From assembly GCA_038502055.1 (NCBI GenBank), contig JAXRKN010000015.1, positions 62,001 through 126,000 on the forward strand: DNA of 64,000 nucleotides. Direction: 5' to 3'. Below are positions 44,801 to 56,300 of this stretch, piece by piece. Under the pieces are notes generated by a model. It made no database searches. It was not told the origin of the DNA and was given only the letters and a program-made list of their open reading frames with translations. This DNA comes from Tanytarsus gracilentus (lineage: Eukaryota; Arthropoda; Insecta; Diptera; Chironomidae). Made by a program: the position numbers and the translations under genes. Each line of letters begins with the position of its first letter. Position 1 is the first letter of the stretch.

Positions 44801-45342
44801 ATTTTTCTGCACATTTTTAATTATTTTTCAACAATTAATGAAAATTTATTTTTTTCATTTTTATTGAAGGAAAGGACGATTTTTCGAACAACTTCTTAAT
44901 GACAAAAATCGTTACTCATTTTTATTAATTAATTTTTCTGCACATTTTTAATTAATTTTTCAACAATTAATGAAAATTTATTTTTTTGCATTTTAATGAA
45001 GGAAAGGACGATTTTTTCGAATAACTTTTTAATGCAAAAATCGTTACTCATTTTTATTATTTAATTTTTCTGCACATTTTTAATTAATTTTCCACAATTT
45101 AAAATTTTTTAAGAACTTTTAATGAAAAAAATGAAAACTTTCTCCATTTTATATTTATAAAATTTTGAATTAAAAAAATCGTTGCACATTTTTACTAATT
45201 ATTTTTTAAAAATTTTAATTAATTTTTCCACAATTTGAAAAAAATTATTTCTAACATTTTTTTTTCACTTTTAACAATTCAATTAAAAACGGCGTCTAAA
45301 ATTTTTCACGTTCACTCTTCAAAAAAAATTTCAACTTACCAT
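41809..45342 (-). CDS. Secreted Val/Glu/Lys repeat protein with ATG-only first exon
   Basis: Exons: ATG alone (45340-45342, then GTAAGT), 43265-41962 and 41899-41809, in frame, 465 residues. The joined start MNFLIITIALFAVCEA is a signal peptide. After a Cys/Pro head (CPQCEVCPPPVVC, GYLPPKPGYLPPQAGYLP) about 340 residues are charged-hydrophobic repeats such as VEKIVEKPIYKEKIVEKYID and VEVPVIEYVEKFVEKTIEIP. These resemble the EKIVEVP repeats of protist alveolins, probably by convergence. VPVCNETIRTVEV, VAVCNATEII and VPFYNETIKRVDI recur about every 110-120 residues as a super-repeat. The end is CPSCPECSC. The 2.07-kb first intron hosts a whole AGCTCCGC repeat. Confidence 0.8.
43791..44690. mobile_element. 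AGCTCCGC-family repeat, intact copy
   Basis: It starts ATAGCTCCGCTATATATT and ends GCGGAGCTATTGGAAATGGC then CAGACCCATCTTG. The inverted ATAGCTCCGC/GCGGAGCTAT ends bound an ACTTTCTC microsatellite and a core in which a GGCTTCATGKRTRTCGTTGA unit and ATCAGGAATCGATTG recur three to four times at about 115-120 bp. No ORF. It sits in the first intron of the Val/Glu-repeat gene. Confidence 0.75.
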
Positions 45343-45411
45343 TCTCGAACCGCAATCAAGGAAGTTTGATTAAATTCTAAAGATTTTTTTTTCAATCGCT
45401 TACTTTTATAC

Positions 45412-45419
45412 TCAAAAAT
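45412..45419 (-). promoter_or_regulatory. TATA box of the Val/Glu-repeat gene
   Basis: TATAAAAGTAAGCG on the minus strand, 70 bp upstream of the ATG microexon. Confidence 0.7.
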
Positions 45420-45584
45420 TGGCATGAAGGCTCGATTAATTTCGTATGATGGCACCTAAAACAGGTCTGCACGTTTTTTGGCGTCTTTCAATTCTGAACT
45501 CTACATTGTCGCTCTTCGGAAGTGAGAGACGCGTTTAGATATCAAGCAACTCAATAAATCTCAAATTTCTCTTGTTTTTTTTCG

Positions 45585-45757
45585 AGGGATGAGAATTTTA
45601 AAGATTTAGAATTTAGAATTTTAGTTGTTGGAATTTTAATCAAAATTAAATTTAACTTAAAATTATTTTTTTTATTGTTTCAATGAATTTTTACAAAAAA
45701 TGTCTAAACGCTCAATTATGAATTTAATCATTAATTTTTTATTGTTCTCAACCCTTG
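45585..45757. mobile_element. Possible CAGGG-TGAGAAC family element
   Basis: The left end CGAGGGATGAGAATT and right end TTGTTCTCAACCCTTG are inverted. The AT-rich interior has TTTAGAATTTAGAATTTTAG words. No target duplication, so this is a weaker member of the family seen at 644 and 5972. Confidence 0.4.
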
Positions 45758-45877
45758 CCTAACTTAGTTCTGAAATAATTTAGTAGAAAAAAATTGACAA
45801 ATAATAAATCTTAGATTTGTTTACGAAAAAAAAAAAATCCTAAATTAAGAGAAAATATATTTTTGAAATTTTTTTCC

Positions 45878-46042
45878 TTATTCGGCTTTAAAATCTAACT
45901 CTCTCTTAAATTTTATTCGGCCTTGAGCTTGAACTCCGTTTGCTTTCGATTTCATCTCAAACTGCGCAGAGTTCTGATCGTAAAAATCAAATTTTATGGC
46001 ATCTATTTTTGCATCGTCGATGTCTATTTTGGCAGCTTTCAT
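45878..46042 (-). CDS. Short hypothetical ORF or terminal exon
   Basis: 54 residues from an ATG: MKAAKIDIDDAKIDAIKFDF, ending in GRIKFKRELDFKAE. Base composition is coding-like (many C and G third positions) compared with flanks, and the frame stays open a little upstream (KVPRCDI), so this could be a last exon. No signal peptide and no family recognised; the charged alternating pattern could be helical or beta. Confidence 0.4.
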   Translation of the reverse strand: MKAAKIDIDDAKIDAIKFDFYDQNSAQFEMKSKANGVQAQGRIKFKRELDFKAE

Positions 46043-46049
46043 GATATCG

Positions 46050-46770
46050 CATCGCGGAACTTTCAGATTAATAATTTTATATTTAATAATTTAAAATAAA
46101 AGAAAAACCTTAAAAATTTATTTAAAAAATAATTTTTAGTATTAAAAATTTAAAATGTGGTTTTGTATTCAAAATGTGATTGTTTTATTTAAAACTTTTA
46201 AAAATTGTGATATTTTTAATTAATAATGCGGATATTTTTTTTAAAGTGTGATTTAAAGCGTTCAGCTATTTTTAGAATTGTTTCCCCTTGATAAAAATAA
46301 TTAAGAAATATATTCCAGAAATATTAAACAATTTTTTTAAAATTAAAATCATTTAATTGCTAATTAAGGACGGCCATATATTTTACTTAAAAATCCAATA
46401 CATTTAATAGAAAACAGAAAAAACAATTTTTAAGAAATTATTTGATATCAAGAAACGGAAAATTCTTAGTGGATGGTCACCTTATAATTGAGTTCTCACT
46501 CAATTTTTTCATCCTGTTCTTTACAACGGTTTGGAGTTTCTTAATGTAATATGGTGTAATATATAATCCCGTGGGATGCTCGAAAAAATTAAATAAAATT
46601 TAACGACATCAAAAAATTGCTGGAAAAAAACAAAAAAATTATAGCTAGGATTTACTTAATTTTCAAAATTTTTCAAAATTGGAAAAATTGGAAAAAAATA
46701 TTTTTAATGCAGCACTGAAAAAAAAATTAAAAACTTGATGCAATTTTTTTGATACTTTCAAAAATTTAAA
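46050..46770. other. Gene-free AT-rich spacer
   Basis: No supported feature. A possible upstream exon for the 45878 ORF was not identified. Confidence 0.35.
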
Positions 46771-46777
46771 CTTTTAT

Positions 46778-47924
46778 TTACAAAACACTCCAGCGATTTG
46801 GTGGCAAATTAAATGGTTTCAAAGGTTTTGTGTAAATATATCCATAATCTGTAACGGGTGTTGCTAATTTTAAATAAAAAATAAAAATTAATTAAAATAG
46901 ATTTTTTTAAACCCCTAACCTTTAATTATTGAAATTAAATAAATTGTTTGAATTTAATAAATTTAATTTACGTACTTGAAGTTGTTGTCTCGGTGGTTGT
47001 TGTTGATGTTTTTGGGGTGGTAGTTGTTGTTGTAGCTGAAAGAAATAATTTTAAAATTTTTCACAACTTTGATGAGATCTTCAAGTGACTAATTTTCCTA
47101 TTAAATGCCCAATGTTTAATCACGTGACTTTTTCTCCTTTAAAATTTTAATTTTTAAAATGTGATCAACGATATGTGATAAGTGTTTGGTGGTTTTTTAA
47201 TTTAAATAATAATTTTTAATCAATTTATAAATAATTTAATTCTTTTCTTTTTTTATTTTTAATTTAAAATTCTTTTTTTTTTTTTTTGTTTTTCTATTTT
47301 TTCTTTTTAAATTTTTCTATTTTTTTTTTATTTTTAATAATTTTTTTTTTTTTCAGGGGTTGTTTTTTGTAGTTGAATTTTGTTTTTTTTAATAAATATT
47401 TAAAAATTTATAAAATTAAAAAATTCATTTTTCAAAAAATTCCCCAAATTATTTAATTTTTTTTTTTTTTATTTTTTTTTTTTTTTTTTTTTTTTTGTAT
47501 TTTTTTTGTAATTGCCCATCTCTGATTTTAAACAAATTTTTCTAGAGATAAATCTTCAAATAATTTTTTTTTAATTTATTTTTTTTTTTTTTATGGTCGG
47601 CGAAAATAATGAAATAGGGGAAATATTTAACAATGGCTCGCATATTTGACATGGTGGAATGTTGGGACAATTGCACTCAGATTGAGATTGACACGTTTTA
47701 ATAATTGGACACTCAAATTTTGGACAATCGCAAGGGAGTCGAAGTTGCTTTGAAATTTCACTTGTACTTTCTGGAGCTTCGTCAATTAAAGCATCTTCAA
47801 TAAATCCTTTAAGTTCAACTTGACTTAAAAAGCCGGCAGTGAAAAGTAGGAAAAATATTTTCTGTTAAAAAATCGAATTGAAAATTAACTTTTAAAAGAT
47901 GCAGCAAAAAAAATCCGTCACCAT
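46778..47924 (-). CDS. Secreted Cys- and Thr-rich protein with ATG-only first exon
   Basis: ATG microexon at 47922-47924, then exon 2 from 47861, reading MKIFFLLFTAGFLSQVELKG (signal peptide), then CDCPKFECP, KTCQSQSECNCPNIPPCQIC. Exon 3 is 47035-46976 (Thr-rich: TTTTTPKTSTTTTETTTS). Exon 4 is 46863-46778, ending PLKPFNLPPNRWSVL. The exon 2 donor is unresolved: the only nearby GT (CCATT|GTTAAA at 47632) does not keep the Thr-rich frame, so either a weak donor is used or there is a base error in the poly-T intron. It shares the exon plan, CPxC motifs and strand with the two genes to its left. Confidence 0.6.
47270..47605. repeat. Poly-T tracts with a solo MITE right end
   Basis: Long T runs dominate. 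At 47508-47524, GTAATTGCCCATCTCTG matches the right end of the CAGAGATGG hAT-like family. The tract lies in an intron of the Cys/Thr-rich gene and is the likeliest place for a base-count error. Confidence 0.55.
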
Positions 47925-48000
47925 TTTCAGAAAATATCCGCGAGAACTTTTTTCGATGAAATTTAAAAGTGTTTTAAGCAGTACATCGGTGAGTTTGATC

Positions 48001-48008
48001 CTTTTATA
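48001..48008 (-). promoter_or_regulatory. TATA box of the Cys/Thr-rich gene
   Basis: TATAAAAGGATC on the minus strand, 77 bp upstream of the ATG microexon. Confidence 0.7.
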
Positions 48009-48249
48009 GTTTAAGCTCACATAATTTAATTAATAAATCACGTTTCGAGAAAAATTCTTAACTGAACGCTTTTTTTTCGTTCTTTACTTTAAATATTTGC
48101 AAGTTTGTAAAAATCTTTTAACTAATTAATCTTTAAATGTGCTAAAATTTAATTCTTGGGGGAATTTTTTCAAAGAATTTCAATCAATAATTTTGTTGGT
48201 ACTCGTGGTCAGGTTTAAATCTAATCGAAATCGCTTTGTGTCTTCCATC

Positions 48250-48480
48250 TGACGTAAATTACACGTAATATATAACGGAATAATTAGTGTAATTTTATTC
48301 CACGTAATTTATTTTACGTGTAATTTAAACGTAATAAAATTACACGTATTATTACGCAAATTACGTGTAAATTTATTTCGCGTGATTACGGGTATTTTTA
48401 TTACGTGTAAATTCCACGCAAAATAAATTATGCGGAATTAAACGTATAAAAATTACGTGTAAATTACGTCTAATAGATGT
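48250..48480. repeat. TTACGTGTAA word island
   Basis: The palindrome-like words TTACACGTAA, TTACGTGTAAATTACG and ACGTAATTTA recur more than twelve times in 230 bp. The same words form a shorter island at 36475-36545. Non-coding and able to fold on itself. Confidence 0.65.
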
Positions 48481-48489
48481 CACAAAATC

Positions 48490-50880
48490 TGAAGTTAAAA
48501 AAATTTAACCAAATAAAATAAATTTTAGAATTTTCAATCAATTTTTGTTCGTCCTTGAACTTGATTCAAAATTAAGTGAGTGAGACGAGTTTCATTAGCA
48601 CTATTAAAAGTCAATTTTCATTTTAATGATTTCTTTTTTAAAAGCTTTTTTCTCTTCTTGGATCTTGTTAAAAAAATCTGAAATAGAAATTTTTACTAGG
48701 CTTGAAAACTTTGAATTTTTTTTAAATTTTCTAAAATTTGTTTTTAGGAAATTTTAAATTAAATTCTTTTTTAAAATTTTTTAACATTTCTTACAAAAAA
48801 AGTGAATCCCTCCTGGATATTTCGACCTTGAGAATTAAATTTGGTTTTCGCTTTCATCGTTCCATAATTTTGATGTTCATTAGCGTCCAGTCTCATAAAA
48901 ATTCGCAATATTCTTTTTCTCGTGCCTTAAAAAGTTCTCTAACAGAAGAAATTATATAAGAATGACGACATTGAAACAGTTCGGGAAGAACGGGATGAGT
49001 TTTTATGACGACCATAAAGTGTGTTAGGAGTTTTAATTTTGAAATGTATTAAAGTCGGGTTTGTCATCAGATTTTGCGGTGTTAGATAAAATTCCCGCGG
49101 GATGAAGAAAAATTTTGTATTACTATTTTTCGAATGATACTAATAAATTAACAATTCGGTCGGTCTTTAGGAAAAAAGATGACATCCCGTGTAGAACGAC
49201 GATTGAGAACTTAAGTGAGTTCACGATCAAGGCCGGAGAAAAATAGAAAAAAATTATTTTTTATTTAAATTTTGTTTTCAAAAGTTCTTAGGCAATAAAT
49301 AATTAATTAAATCATTTTTATGACTCAAAAACAAATTTATGTCTTTTTTAATTTTAGCTATTTTTTTCATAAAAATTTCTCGTTCTTAATAAAATTGGAG
49401 GAGAAATTGAAAGACATGCGCGAGAAGGTGGAGTCGGTTCTTCATTCATACACGGCGTGGCATCGTTTTGTAAAGTTAAAAATCGAATTTTGACTCTTGA
49501 TTGTTTTTCTTGAATTAATTTAGATTTATGGCCAATTAGCTTGTTTAATGAAATTTTGAGAAAACTCAATGATTTAGTCTGGAAGTGTTTGAAAATATTT
49601 TTGAGTGGAAATTTCCTTAATTAAAATTGTTGTGAAAAATTCTATAGTAAAAAAAAACTTACAAAATAAAATTAAAATAAATTTTAAATTATTTAAAATA
49701 AAATTTGAAATTTATTTTAAAATAAATTAAAATATTTAAAATAAATTTCAAATTTTTAAAAATAAATTTAAAATCTAATTTCTATAATTTTTTTCAATTT
49801 TTCACTAAAAACTGTCATCACTTAATCAATTTTTAGTTTGAACATGAAAAAATTTATTTTGATTTTTTTTGATTTTCTATTAATTCTCATTTGAGTGCGA
49901 TGAAGATTTTTTAGCAGCATTTCACGTGACAAAATTAAAAACAACTTTCAACTGTTTATTGAAGATGCAAAAATTAATGACGTTAATTTATTTAATTTAA
50001 TTAGAGAATGCTGGTTAATTTTTCAATTTTAGAATGTCCAAACGGGAAAAGATAATACTTTGAAATTATTTCAATAAATTAATTTAAAAACGAGAAAAAA
50101 AATTAATTTTAGCGAATTCTTACGACCTAAGATCTAAGCTTATGTATGAATCATGGACTGAAATTTAAAAATTTCTAAATTCAGTAAAGATGATTGGAAT
50201 AAAGCAGCTAACCTAAGTTAGAGCCAAAAAATAGATTTAATGTATTACTTTTTAAATTCCATTCTTTGAGACAAATTTTCAGAGTGGACGATTTTAATTT
50301 TTATCATTTTATGAACTGTTAAAAAATTAAATTTGCACAAATTAACAAAAAACGCTTTAGCTTTTTTTCGCTAAGTGTTTGAAATTAACAAAAACTCATA
50401 AACATTTTTTAAAAAATTAATTTAAATCCTTAATTTATTTTTTAGCATTTGATGTTGCATTTTTTTTATCAGATTTTATCATAAAAAAAAATTCTGCAAT
50501 TCTAGAATTTTATGGGGGAATTTTTTTTAACACTCGCTAAAAAATTTATTAATTTTATCGTTAATTTGCTTAAAACAGTTTACGCAAATAAAAAAATTTC
50601 AATACATCGAATTAATTCCAATGTTTTTTAGATTGCACTTTTGTTGTTTACTAATTGATTGTTTAATGTTGAATTTTTGTGTCTGATGTTTTTAAATTTT
50701 AAAGCTTCATGTTTTTTAGTCTGATAAGTTAATGACTTGTTGATGTTTTGGTGAAAGTTCTATTCATTTTACCTATTAATTAATTAATTTTTCTTATAAA
50801 TTAATTAATTTTTCCTATTAATTAATTAATTTTTAAAATATCTCGTTAATAAATTTTCGAAAAAATTTTATTTCAAAATT
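48490..50880. other. Gene-free AT-rich region
   Basis: Short ORFs at 48738 and 49354 show no domain, signal peptide or start context. A less AT-rich patch near 49395-49475 reads in several frames and could be an old transposon scrap. Otherwise nothing is seen. Confidence 0.35.
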
Positions 50881-50886
50881 TTAAAT

Positions 50887-51519
50887 TTACAAAAGTGTAA
50901 CTAAAATATTTTGAGTCTTTTTGCATTTTTCTTCAACATCTTTGATCAACTCCAAAACCTTATTGCGATCATTTTCAGCAAATTCTTCCTCGCTTGTACA
51001 CAAATTCCATCTCAAGTACAAACTCTGAAGATTTTTGAGTCCGTTAAATGCTTTGACATCAATCCACTCGATTTCATTGCTGTCGAGTCCAATTTTCTCT
51101 AAATTACGATTGTACTCAAACAAATTGGCGTCGATGGATTTAATTTCGTTGCCTCCAAGCCACAATTTTTTTAGTTTATCGCCAAATTCTTGCAAGTCAT
51201 CTTTCGTAATTTCCATTAAATTTGCGTTTTTAATCTCGACAACTTCAACGTTTTTAAAGAATTTTGTGACGGCTCGAGGTAGAAAATTTACTTTTGTCGC
51301 GAGAGATTGAAAGAATTTCACATCATCGCCAGTTTTTCCATTCGAATGTTGTCCAATAACTTCAGTAATTTCTCGGTCGTCTCTCGATGTAATTAGGTCA
51401 TGATTTTGTATTATGCAAGTGTAGCCGTACTTGGGATTTTGTGTAAATTTACAATTTAAAGCAATACTTTCACTTAATTTTGTGAAGGCCGCGAGGATGA
51501 AAAATAATTTTAGAAACAT
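50887..51519 (-). CDS. Small secreted LRR protein
   Basis: One exon, 210 residues. Signal peptide MFLKLFFILAAFTKLSESIA. Family module: CKFTQNPKYGYTC, SRDDREITEVIGQH, DDVKFF and LPRAVTKFFKNV. Three LRRs follow (LKKLWLGGNEIKSIDANLF, LEKIGLDSNEIEWIDVKAF, LQSLYLRWN), then the capping Cys pair (LCTSEE and EEKCKK). It is essentially the coiled-coil-free version of the protein at 32604. The leader carries ACTCAACTCTGGTCACTC (51660-51677), shared with the Cys/Pro-rich gene at 40371. Function unknown; secretion and LRRs suggest extracellular ligand binding. Confidence 0.85.
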   Translation of the reverse strand: MFLKLFFILAAFTKLSESIALNCKFTQNPKYGYTCIIQNHDLITSRDDREITEVIGQHSNGKTGDDVKFFQSLATKVNFLPRAVTKFFKNVEVVEIKNANLMEITKDDLQEFGDKLKKLWLGGNEIKSIDANLFEYNRNLEKIGLDSNEIEWIDVKAFNGLKNLQSLYLRWNLCTSEEEFAENDRNKVLELIKDVEEKCKKTQNILVTLL

Positions 51520-51699
51520 CTAAAAATTTTAAAATATTTTCAATAAAAATTAAATTTCGAACTTTTTATTCTACAAAATAAAATTTACTTCCTCACTCTT
51601 TGAGATCAAAACTCAAACTGTGCGATTACTTTCACTTTTTTTAATATTTGGATGACTTTGAGTGACCAGAGTTGAGTTTATTTGTAAGAGAAAAAAGTT

Positions 51700-53364
51700 T
51701 ACAGATTTTTTTATAAAAATTTAATGTTTTTTGAAACACGAAAGATGAAAATGCAAGAAATGTTGAGGTCAATTCCAGTGACTTGTTTCTTTTTCTCTTG
51801 TTACTTAAAAAAAATTAGTAAAAAAGTTGACTAGAAATTTACTAACTCACTCAAGTGTGTTGGATTGAGATGTAAAATAAAAAACGCTTTTTAATGCAAT
51901 GTCAAGATTTTGAATAAAATTTAATTTTTTTTACACAAATTAATTCTTTCAGTTTAAATTTTAATTCCAATTTTCATCTCAAAATTGTTTTGTGGTTTGC
52001 CTAAGTTTGAGACAAATTCACTTAAAGCTTGATCTCGTACAAAAAAAATCAAGAAACGATTTTAAATTTTACAATTTCGTTAAGAAATTCTGAATGAAGA
52101 AGAAAATTATTTTTTGCTTGAAACTTTTAATATAAAAAAAATTAGTATACATGGCCATAAAATTATTATAAATTTTTTTCTTTGTTTTTATGTTTAAATC
52201 TTTAATTTTTAAATAATAAAATATATAAGTTATTAATAAAAAAGTATTAATTAGTAAAAGTAATCCTAATTATAATTAATTAAAATAGTTTAAAATTTCA
52301 CTGAACTAAAAACATTAAAAAAATCATTAAAATCTGAAATAATTTTTGTCTTCTAATTAAACTAATTAATTTCTAGTTTAAACTTTAACTTGATCTTTCA
52401 GTTTATCATAAATAATTCCGTTTTATTTTTTATTGAGTTCAAATTTATTTTCTTCTTATCAAAGCTCAGAAACGACTGAAACATTTTCTTAACACGCTCG
52501 TTGTTTCTCATAAAAAAAAATTGATCAACTGAACTGGCTATTTTTAAATTGAAAAAAATTCGGCACTCCACCAAAAATTCGAAAAATATGATCGAAAAAT
52601 ATTTTTGTGTTTCGATCAGTTCTTACGCATCCGTTGGCGGGAGAAGTAAAAAATTTATTTGAGTTTTATTAAAAAATTAAAGTTTTGGCTTGAAATAAGA
52701 AACAAAATATTTTCAAGTTCTCAAAGTAAATTTTGTTACAAATTAATTAATCGTTGGTGATAACGTGTTACACATAAAATTGCGTTTTTCAACGTTAGAG
52801 TTGGAGTTAAAAAGTTCACATTTTTTTGAGGTAATGAAAATAATTTTAATTTTAATGAGATTCATAATTTTAAAATATTAAAATTTTATAATCATTCATT
52901 CATCAAAATATTTTTCTTGAATTTTAAATTTATACTTTAAAAATTAAATTAAACTTTAAAAAAATATTTTTCTTCCTATTTAAATTTCGCCATAGAGTGA
53001 AATATTTTTCATTCCACTAAGTCAGCGGTGTCGGCCGGCAATTTCATCATCATCATCATCATCATCATCTTTTGGGTGTGAGTGCAATAAAGAAAAAAAA
53101 ATTATCGTAAGCGAGTTTTGTGAGTGTGACGAGAGACGGGTAAAAAAATAAATTGCGTTAGTATAAAATTTTTCAGCAGCTGATTTTTCTTTAAACTAGG
53201 TCACACAAATATTTCAAGGCCAGGAGATAACAAAATAAAAAGAGTTCGAGAGTCAACGGTTTTTTTAAAATCTTGAAGTTTAAAAATTTATTCAAATTTT
53301 CTAAATTAAACTAAATTAAAATTAAATTAAATTTTACTAAATTAAATTAAATTAAAAAATTATA
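51700..53364. other. Spacer and probable 5' region of the NACHT gene
   Basis: AT-rich with no exon recognised. Near 53040-53070 is a (CAT)n microsatellite. AGTATAAAAT near 53160 is a possible TATA box about 200 bp upstream of the ATG. Confidence 0.4.
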
Positions 53365-56300
53365 ATGGATTCGAAAGAGATTTTAACCACAAATGAAATC
53401 CCTGCAGCATTAAAAATCGAACAGAGAAATTTTTTAAACGAAAAAATTAGCGAAAATAAAATTTTAACTTCAATCGAATTAAATTTAAATAGATTTAATG
53501 ATAAAGTTAACATTTTAAGTCTGAATTGTGAAAATTTTAGAGAAGCAGAAAAAACTTTAAATTGTTTTAAGCTCGAAAATTTTCCAAATATTTTTGTTTT
53601 TCAAATTAATTTTAAAGCTAAAAGTAGATTAACTGAGAGAGAATCGTTGCAGCAAATTATTTTAGAAAAGTTTCAAGACTCACGTTTGCTTTTACTGCAA
53701 ATTTTCCATGAAGAAAATTATCAAAATTTTTCACTTTACAAGGAAGAAAATAAAAAAGATTTCACAATATTTTATCCAAGTACCAAAAAAGAAGAAAACA
53801 AATCGAAATTTTTTATTACCGATTTTTTACAAGTTCAAAATTGCAAAATTGTCGAAGCTGAATTCACAAAACTTTTAAAATTTTACAATTTTGAGGCGTT
53901 GAAGTTTTTTTTGATGGCCATAAACGCTCAAGATGAACTTTGCTTTCGACTTTTGATGCTTTTCGAGCCACAACTTGACTATGAAATTTTAAATGCCGTC
54001 ATTAAAAGCAAAAATTTTGGATTATTTTGCAGTTTTTTAAACACTTTCGATGAAGAAAAAATTGAAATTTCTAGCATCGAAATTTTAATAAATTTCACTA
54101 GAGAAAAAAAGTCGAAAAATATTTTCGAACTCGCTGTTGAAAATCGAAACGTTAAAGTTGTAAAACATTTACTGAAAATATATGAAAATCTTCAAGAATT
54201 CTTCAACTCTAAATTTATTTCAGAAATGTTAAATTTTTGTGTCAAAAAAGACATTTTTGAGATTTATCACGAAATTGTGAATCGAAACTTTAAACATTTC
54301 ACTAAGAATGAAAAAACAGAAATAGAAAAAATTGTTGAAAGTCATAAAAAAATTCTTGAAGACATTGAAAATCTTTTCAAAAGTATCGAGAGTGAAAATT
54401 TAGAAGAAATTAAAAATTTCGAAGAAATTAAAAATTTCATGCGAAAATATCCAAAATACAAATTGTGTTACAAAACTGACAATGTTTGCGTCATTGAGCA
54501 TGCGATCGACAAAAAAAAATTTGTAATTTTCTCATTCCTAAGAGGAAATGGATTTTACACGGATAAAGTTGAAAATCTTGATGCTAAAATTGAAAAGTTA
54601 GAGACAATTGAGAAAATTAAAATCCGCGATGATAATTTAAATTATATGAAAAGCGATAGAAATGCTTTCATTAACATTCTTGCGGCTAAATGTGAGTTTG
54701 CTCCACTTTCACCAATTAAACCCGAAGACATTCGCGAAATGTTGTTAAAATTGAGTAAAGATAAAGACGTTAAACCTCTCCTACAAATTGCCGCCTTAAC
54801 CGACGCAAAATTTTTCTTCGATTACTCAAACAACAGCGTCAAAGTTATGGATCCAACCTGCTCTGATAAAGTCATGGGAATTGCTTATCACTTAAGAGAT
54901 GCCGTTTATGTGGGTAAAGATGAAACGAAACTCGATCAATATGGAACTTTTGCACACGAATGCGCTCATTATGTTTTCCATCTCATTTATGAAAATAATT
55001 GTTTGCCTTACTGTGAAAATGATCGTGAGAGAAAAATTAAGTGGGACAAAATTAGAAGTAAAACTTTTAAAGTTTACCAAGAAAGCGCATTTGAGCCGAT
55101 TGTTGCACACGCTTTCAAATCTTACGGACACATAACGCAAAAAAGCATCGAACTTGCAGTCCGAGTTCCGCACATGGCCGCAAAACATTCAAAAAATGGT
55201 GAAAAATTTAAAGATTTAGAAAAAACTTTTAAATTAATTTTTGATTTTCATCGTAAAAAAGTTCTTCGTGATTTAAAAATTAAAAATGTTTATCGACTCA
55301 TAAAGTTGAACAACGAATTTGGAGTCATTAAAAAAATTCAAGAGTCGAAATTAAAAGTTGAACCAACTTCAAGTGCACAACTGATCACAAACACAAATAA
55401 GCAAATAATTTTACGTTCGAATGTTCCGCAATTGACACTTTCGAAGCTTTACAATGAGATAAAAAGTTGTGAAGGAAATAAATTAAATTTAAAAACCAAA
55501 AATTTATTTGTCGATCTCGAAAAGTTGAAGCAAAATGACATAAAAAAAGAATTTTTGGACTTGATTGAAAGTTCAAAAATTGAAAGAATAATTTTAGAAG
55601 TTGACGATGAAAATTTAAAAGATTTAGAAAGTTTAAAAGCTTCTCAAATATTTTTCGTCACAAACAAACAAAAAAATTTCGATGCAGTTTCTGAAGAAAT
55701 TTCGCACAACTTTCATGAAATTACTGAAGAAACAAAAAATGAAATTAAAAATAAAATTTTAAAATTTAACGGAAAAGATTTTAAAGTTTCCGAACTTTTA
55801 GAGAATTTAGATTCAATTTCAAGTGAAATTTTATCAATTTTGAGCTTAAATCAAGAAATTTTAATTAATTTCACATCGAAAGGAGAAAAGTTGGAAAATT
55901 ACATTCCACGATCAGTGCAAAACGACACCGACATAGATCGATCAGATTATAATTTCTGGACATTGGAAGATTTTATTTTAATCGTTCAAGATATCAAAAT
56001 TGTTTTAATTTCTGATATCGCGGGAAGTGGCAAGACAACTTTTCTCCATAAATCTCGAGATAATTTGATTGAAATTTTTCCAACTTTTTACATTTTATTT
56101 ATTGAACTTCGAGATTTTATTGATGAAATTTCAAAAGGTGTTGGTGAAAGTTTCCAAGAATTTATTATCGAAATTCTAAATTTAAATGCTTTAGAGAAAG
56201 AAATTTTCACTCAAAAATTCGAAAAAAATGAAGTAAAAATTCTTTTCGACGCTTTCGATGAAATTTCACCAAAATGCAAAGCAGAAACTTTAAAACTTTT

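Noticed and set aside
49354..49569. 71-codon minus-strand ORF and a plus-strand reading of the same patch
   Set aside because: Both strands are open, no domain recognised; perhaps a transposon scrap, but evidence is too thin.
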